A stretch of 17,098 bases of DNA from JBFWMG01 sp050251715 (GTDB lineage Bacteria > Desulfobacterota > Desulfovibrionia > Desulfovibrionales > Desulfovibrionaceae), in contig JBFWMG010000054.1 in NCBI GenBank assembly GCA_050251715.1, positions 1-17,098 on the forward strand, read 5' to 3'. Shown piece after piece: positions 14,301-17,098 of the stretch; positions within the stretch are counted from its first letter, which is position 1; every line of letters begins with the position of its first letter. The notes beneath the pieces are model-generated. The model saw nothing but the letters and a program-made list of their open reading frames with translations, did not search any database and had not been told where the DNA came from. The translations under genes were made by a program, and so were the position numbers.

Positions 14301-15392
14301 GTGAACGTATTCGAAGGATTCAAGGACGCGAAGCTGGGCCGCGCCCTGCTCGAACGGCTCAAGGAGGAACTGGACGGGCCCGTCCGGTTCATGGAGGTGT
14401 GCGGCACGCACACGGTCGCCATTTTCCAAAGCGGCCTGCACTCCCTGCTGCCCAAGGAGATCGTGCATCTCTCCGGCCCCGGCTGCCCCGTGTGCGTGAC
14501 CCACGAGACCGAGGTGGAGGCGTTTCTCGACCTCGCGGCCAGGGACAACGTCATTCTGGCCACCTTTGGCGACCTGATGCGCGTGCCCGGGCGCAAGGGC
14601 CGCAACCTCAAGGCCGCCCAGGCCGAGGGCGCGCGCGTGGAGGTGGTCTACTCCCCTGTGGATGCGCTGACGCTTGCGGCCAACAACCCCGACGCCAAGG
14701 TGGTGTTCCTGGGCGTCGGCTTCGAAACCACGGCCCCGGCCATTGCGGGCACCGTGGTCATGGCCCGCCAGCGCGGTCTTACGAATTTCCATGTCCTGTG
14801 CTTCCACAAGCTGGTGCCCCCGGCGTTGCGCGCCCTCCTGGCCGACCCCGAGGCCGCGCTGGACGGCTTCATCATGCCCGGCCACGTGTCGGCCATCATC
14901 GGCATCGAACCCTACCGGTTCGTGGCCGACGAGTTCAAGGTGCCTGCGGTCATCACCGGGTTCGAGGCGCTGGACATCATGCAGGCGCTGCTGCTCATCG
15001 TGCAGATGCGCAAGAAGGGCGAGGCCCATGTGGTGAACCAGTATTCGCGCGTGGTGTCCGACGCGGGCAACGCCAGGGCCATGTCCATCATGAACCAGGT
15101 CTTTGCGCCGTGCGACGCCCTGTGGCGCGGCATCGGCATGATCCCCGGCTCCGGCCTCGCCTTCACGCCCGAGTACGAGGCCTTTGACGCGGCCAAGGTG
15201 CTGGGCCTGACCATGGTGGAGGCGCCCCCCCTGCCGGGCTGCCGCTGCGGCGACGTGCTGCGCGGCAAGCTTGCGCCCAACAAGTGCCCGCTGTTCAAGA
15301 AGGCGTGCACCCCGGCCAACCCCGTGGGACCGTGCATGGTCTCCACCGAGGGCAGTTGCGCCGCCTATTTCAAATACTGTCTGGAGGACTAG
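14301..15392 (+). CDS. hypD: Hydrogenase maturation protein HypD
   Basis: A 363-residue iron-sulfur protein. With HypC it forms the cytosolic scaffold on which the Fe(CN)2CO group of [NiFe]-hydrogenase is built. Conserved cysteines Cys34 (MEVCGTHT), Cys62 and Cys65 (GPGCPVCVT) carry iron and the redox chemistry; GFETTAP follows in the middle domain. The C-terminal region is rich in Cys (314, 316, 329, 336, 345, 353, 360), including the [4Fe-4S] ligands. The start is GTG at 14301, with AGGA about 10 nt upstream; no ATG fits better and the N-terminus agrees with the family. hypE follows with no gap. hypA, hypB, hypC and hypF are not in the window, so they must lie elsewhere. The upstream dyads suggest dedicated control. 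Confidence 0.98.
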   Translation: MNVFEGFKDAKLGRALLERLKEELDGPVRFMEVCGTHTVAIFQSGLHSLLPKEIVHLSGPGCPVCVTHETEVEAFLDLAARDNVILATFGDLMRVPGRKGRNLKAAQAEGARVEVVYSPVDALTLAANNPDAKVVFLGVGFETTAPAIAGTVVMARQRGLTNFHVLCFHKLVPPALRALLADPEAALDGFIMPGHVSAIIGIEPYRFVADEFKVPAVITGFEALDIMQALLLIVQMRKKGEAHVVNQYSRVVSDAGNARAMSIMNQVFAPCDALWRGIGMIPGSGLAFTPEYEAFDAAKVLGLTMVEAPPLPGCRCGDVLRGKLAPNKCPLFKKACTPANPVGPCMVSTEGSCAAYFKYCLED

Positions 15393-16424
15393 ATGGCCGG
15401 AAAACTGCTTCTCGACGCGGGCAGCGGCGGCCGCGCCTCCCACCGCATGATCGGCGACCTCTTCGTGCGCCTCTTCAAGAACGACATCCTGGACCAGTTG
15501 AACGACGCGGCCAGGCTGGATCTGCACGGCCCGGTGGCCGTGTCCACAGACTCCTTCATCGTGGATCCCATCTTCTTTCCCGGCGGCAACATCGGCTCCC
15601 TGGCCGTGCACGGCACGGTGAACGACGTGGCCATGCTGGGCGCCACCCCGCGCTATCTCACCTGCGGGTTCATCCTGGAGGAGGGGCTCGACCTGGACGA
15701 CCTGGAGCGGATCGTGGCGTCCATGGCCCAGGCGGCCCGCGAGGCGGGGGTGTTCATCGTCAGCGGTGACACCAAGGTTTCCCCGCGCGGCACGATAGAC
15801 AAGATTTTCATCAACACCACCGGGTTCGGCGAGATATTCGCCAAGCCCTGCCCCTCGGGCGATAGGGCCGCGCCCGGCGACGCCATCCTGCTTTCCGGCA
15901 CCATGGGCGACCATGGCCTGGCCATTTTGGGCACGCGCCAAGGCCTGGCCTTCGAAGCACCGGTGCAGAGCGACGCCGCGTCCCTGAACGGGCTGCTCAA
16001 GGGCGTGTTCGACGCCGTGGGCGTGGACGGCGCGGTGCACGTGCTGCGCGACCCCACGCGCGGCGGCCTGGCCACCACGCTCAACGAGATAGCGGGCCAG
16101 TCCGGTACGGTGTGCCTCATCGAGGAGGACACCATCCCCGTGCTGCCCGCCGTGGCCGGGGGCTGCTCCTTCCTGGGCCTCGATCCGCTCTATCTGGCCA
16201 ACGAGGGCAAATGCATCTGCATCCTGCCCCAGGACAAGGCCGACGCGGCCCTGGCCGCCATGCGCAACCACCCCCTGGGCAGGGACGCCGTACAGGTGGG
16301 CCGCGTGCTCGACCCGGCGGCCGACGGCCCAGGCCGGGCCGGCCAGGTCATCCTGCAAACCCGCCTGGGCGGCCACCGCCTGCTCAATATGCTGGAAGGC
16401 GAACAACTGCCGCGTATTTGTTGA
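15393..16424 (+). CDS. hypE: Hydrogenase maturation protein HypE (carbamoyl dehydratase)
   Basis: A 343-residue member of the PurM/SelD/ThiL ATP-binding superfamily. HypF transfers a carbamoyl group from carbamoyl phosphate to the C-terminal cysteine of HypE; HypE then dehydrates it with ATP to a thiocyanate and donates cyanide to the HypC-HypD iron. The essential C-terminal PRIC is present (Cys343). Other motifs: GSGGRASHRMI (10-20), VSTDSFIVDPIFFPGGNIG (50-68), HGTVNDVAMLGA (73-84), SGDTKV (124-129) and RDPTRGGLATTLNEI. The ATG immediately follows the hypD TAG, with GGAGG inside the last hypD codons, so the two are translationally coupled. Confidence 0.98.
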   Translation: MAGKLLLDAGSGGRASHRMIGDLFVRLFKNDILDQLNDAARLDLHGPVAVSTDSFIVDPIFFPGGNIGSLAVHGTVNDVAMLGATPRYLTCGFILEEGLDLDDLERIVASMAQAAREAGVFIVSGDTKVSPRGTIDKIFINTTGFGEIFAKPCPSGDRAAPGDAILLSGTMGDHGLAILGTRQGLAFEAPVQSDAASLNGLLKGVFDAVGVDGAVHVLRDPTRGGLATTLNEIAGQSGTVCLIEEDTIPVLPAVAGGCSFLGLDPLYLANEGKCICILPQDKADAALAAMRNHPLGRDAVQVGRVLDPAADGPGRAGQVILQTRLGGHRLLNMLEGEQLPRIC

Positions 16425-16437
16425 TGAAATTAAAGAC

Positions 16438-16517
16438 CTGGGGGAAGGGGAGAGAGAAGGGAAAAAACCTTTTTCGGCGAAAAAAGGTTTTTTCCCTTCT
16501 CTCTCCCCTTCCCCCAG
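16438..16517 (+). terminator. Perfect 37-bp hairpin after hypE
   Basis: Arms 16438-16474 and 16481-16517 are exactly complementary, with the 6-nt loop CGGCGA. It starts 14 nt after the hypE stop. The left arm is almost all purine, the right arm almost all pyrimidine, with internal A6 and T6 runs. It should end hypDE transcription; it is far longer than a normal terminator and its right arm is the start of repeat copy 2. Confidence 0.8.
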
Positions 16518-16605
16518 ACCCCTATCCCCTCTCTCATCCCTTTTTCCAAAAACTGCTGGTTGGGGAAGAGGGGGCGGGGAGGCAAGGCGCGTTCCCCAGG
16601 CAGGG
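16475..16605 (+). repeat. Dispersed intergenic repeat, copy 2
   Basis: Block order: hairpin loop CGGCGA, A-rich/T-rich arm, C/T-only tract, core AAAAACTGCTGG (16548-16559), then GCGCGTTCCCCAGGC.GGG. Same order as 5-128. It points away from hypE with its hairpin end outward and faces copy 3 in inverted orientation. Confidence 0.8.
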
Positions 16606-16829
16606 CACGTTGCGCTTGGGGGAGAGGTTGGAAGGCGGGAAGGCCGAACCGCTTGGGAACTGCGGCGATTGACTGCATTTCGTTGTCAGAAAAAAGGGGA
16701 GCCTCGGCGGGGCACCTCTTCGTTTGTTGACCAACCGCCATCCCTCACGGTTAATTTTTCGAAGTCCCGTCGCGTTGGCCGCGCTTCGAGACTGCCCCTC
16801 CCCCTCCATCATCCACCGTTAACGCGGCT
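16606..16829. other. Spacer between inverted repeat copies, no gene seen
   Basis: About 220 bp between copies 2 and 3. Short frames cross it on both strands, but they run into the repeats, have no ribosome binding sites and show no known motif. Base composition is less GC-rich than the genes. It might be the inside of a small non-autonomous element or simple intergenic DNA. Confidence 0.5.
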
Positions 16830-16974
16830 CCCGGCCTGGGGAACACGATCGGTCCAACCGTATCCTCCTATCCAGCCAGCAGTTTTTCGGGAAAGAGATA
16901 GGAGAGGGGATGGGGGTCCGGGGGAAGGGGAGAGGAAAGAGAAAATCCCTTTTTTTCGCCGAAAAAGGGGTTTT
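16830..16974 (-). repeat. Dispersed intergenic repeat, copy 3 (inverted)
   Basis: Read on the minus strand it has the hairpin with loop CGGCG, the C/T-only tract, the core AAAAACTGCTGG (16876-16887), GGATACGGTTGG, and GTTCCCCAGGC.GGG. It matches copy 1 better than copy 2 after the core, since it shares the GGATACGGTTGG block. It ends where the probable insertion sequence begins. Confidence 0.8.
16942..16974. terminator. Terminator-like hairpin of repeat copy 3
   Basis: AAAATCCCTTTTT (16942-16954) pairs with AAAAAGGGGTTTT (16962-16974) with one T-G pair, around a short loop. A T4 run ends it on the plus strand and a T4 run ends it on the minus strand, so it could stop transcription from either side. 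Confidence 0.55.
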
Positions 16975-17098
16975 GTACAACCCGGAACATGGTTGACACA
17001 TCTATCCGGGAACATGGTTTACACTTGATGTTGCCGCACCGGCTCGGAGAGCCTGCTCAGGCCTTCCGGGCCGGAGTTTTTCAGCACGCCGAGAAACG
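16975..17098 (-). mobile_element. Probable end of an insertion sequence (partial)
   Basis: From 16976 the plus strand begins TGTACAACCCGG. It then carries two near-identical direct repeats, CCGGAACATGGTTGACAC (16982-16999) and CCGGGAACATGGTTTACAC (17006-17024), about 24 bp apart. Repeated motifs just inside a TG...CA terminus are typical of transposase binding sites, as in IS21-type ends. A reading frame enters from the right edge and stops inside the second repeat. The other end is outside the window, so the family is not certain. Confidence 0.45.
17019..17098 (-). CDS. Possible C-terminal end of a transposase (partial)
   Basis: On the minus strand the last 25 codons of a frame entering from beyond the window read FLGVLKNSGPEGLSRLSEPV plus five more residues, then TAA at 17019-17021. 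The stop falls inside the terminal repeat of the putative element, as is common for transposase genes. The fragment is too short to recognise a family and could be a chance frame. Confidence 0.3.
   Translation of the reverse strand, partial: FLGVLKNSGPEGLSRLSEPVRQHQV

Noticed and set aside
14079..16406. 775-codon minus-strand open frame opposite hypDE
   Set aside because: Complete shadow of two unmistakable genes; composition is His/Gln/Gly-rich noise.

Overview
The window looks like the chromosome of a GC-rich, Gram-negative, anaerobic bacterium, most likely a Desulfovibrio-type member of the Desulfobacterota. This is an inference. The evidence is the KDO lipopolysaccharide genes (kdsB, waaA), hydrogenase cofactor genes (hypD, hypE), an EndoQ-UvrD fusion of the kind I associate with Desulfovibrionaceae, and polypyrimidine/hairpin spacers. 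No rRNA, tRNA or CRISPR array was recognised.

Layout. Positions 1-332 hold the end of a dispersed intergenic repeat and no convincing gene. A 1058-residue protein on the minus strand (333-3509) joins an endonuclease Q-like PHP/zinc-finger nuclease to a UvrD-type helicase. Divergent from it are two exported proteins on the plus strand: a DUF1134/EipA-like protein (3729-4289) and a long Ala/Pro-rich protein with a DUF2927-like C-terminal domain (4404-6188). A small five-cysteine ORF (6232-6432, minus) faces them.

From 13971 down to 6750 runs a compact minus-strand cluster: HD-domain hydrolase, ddl, waaA, kdsB, then after a 102-nt gap carA, a TPR protein and a FAD-dependent oxidoreductase. The first four genes are overlapping or nearly so, which suggests one transcript for cell-wall and LPS-core functions. 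carA has its own candidate promoter and an inverted repeat in its leader. The FAD gene carries an 18-bp in-frame tandem repeat, and a separate 25-bp tandem repeat lies just downstream.

Divergent from that cluster is hypD-hypE (14301-16424, plus), which makes and carries the Fe(CN)2CO unit of [NiFe]-hydrogenases. Its upstream region carries two identical 12-bp dyads, one inside a candidate promoter spacer. Downstream are a perfect 37-bp hairpin, two inverted copies of the dispersed repeat, and at the right edge what looks like the end of an insertion sequence.

The best leads are the EndoQ-UvrD fusion, the three-copy intergenic repeat with its hairpin, the paired hypD dyads, and the DUF1134 plus DUF2927-like envelope pair. 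I do not see a complete, clearly new defence or mobile system.
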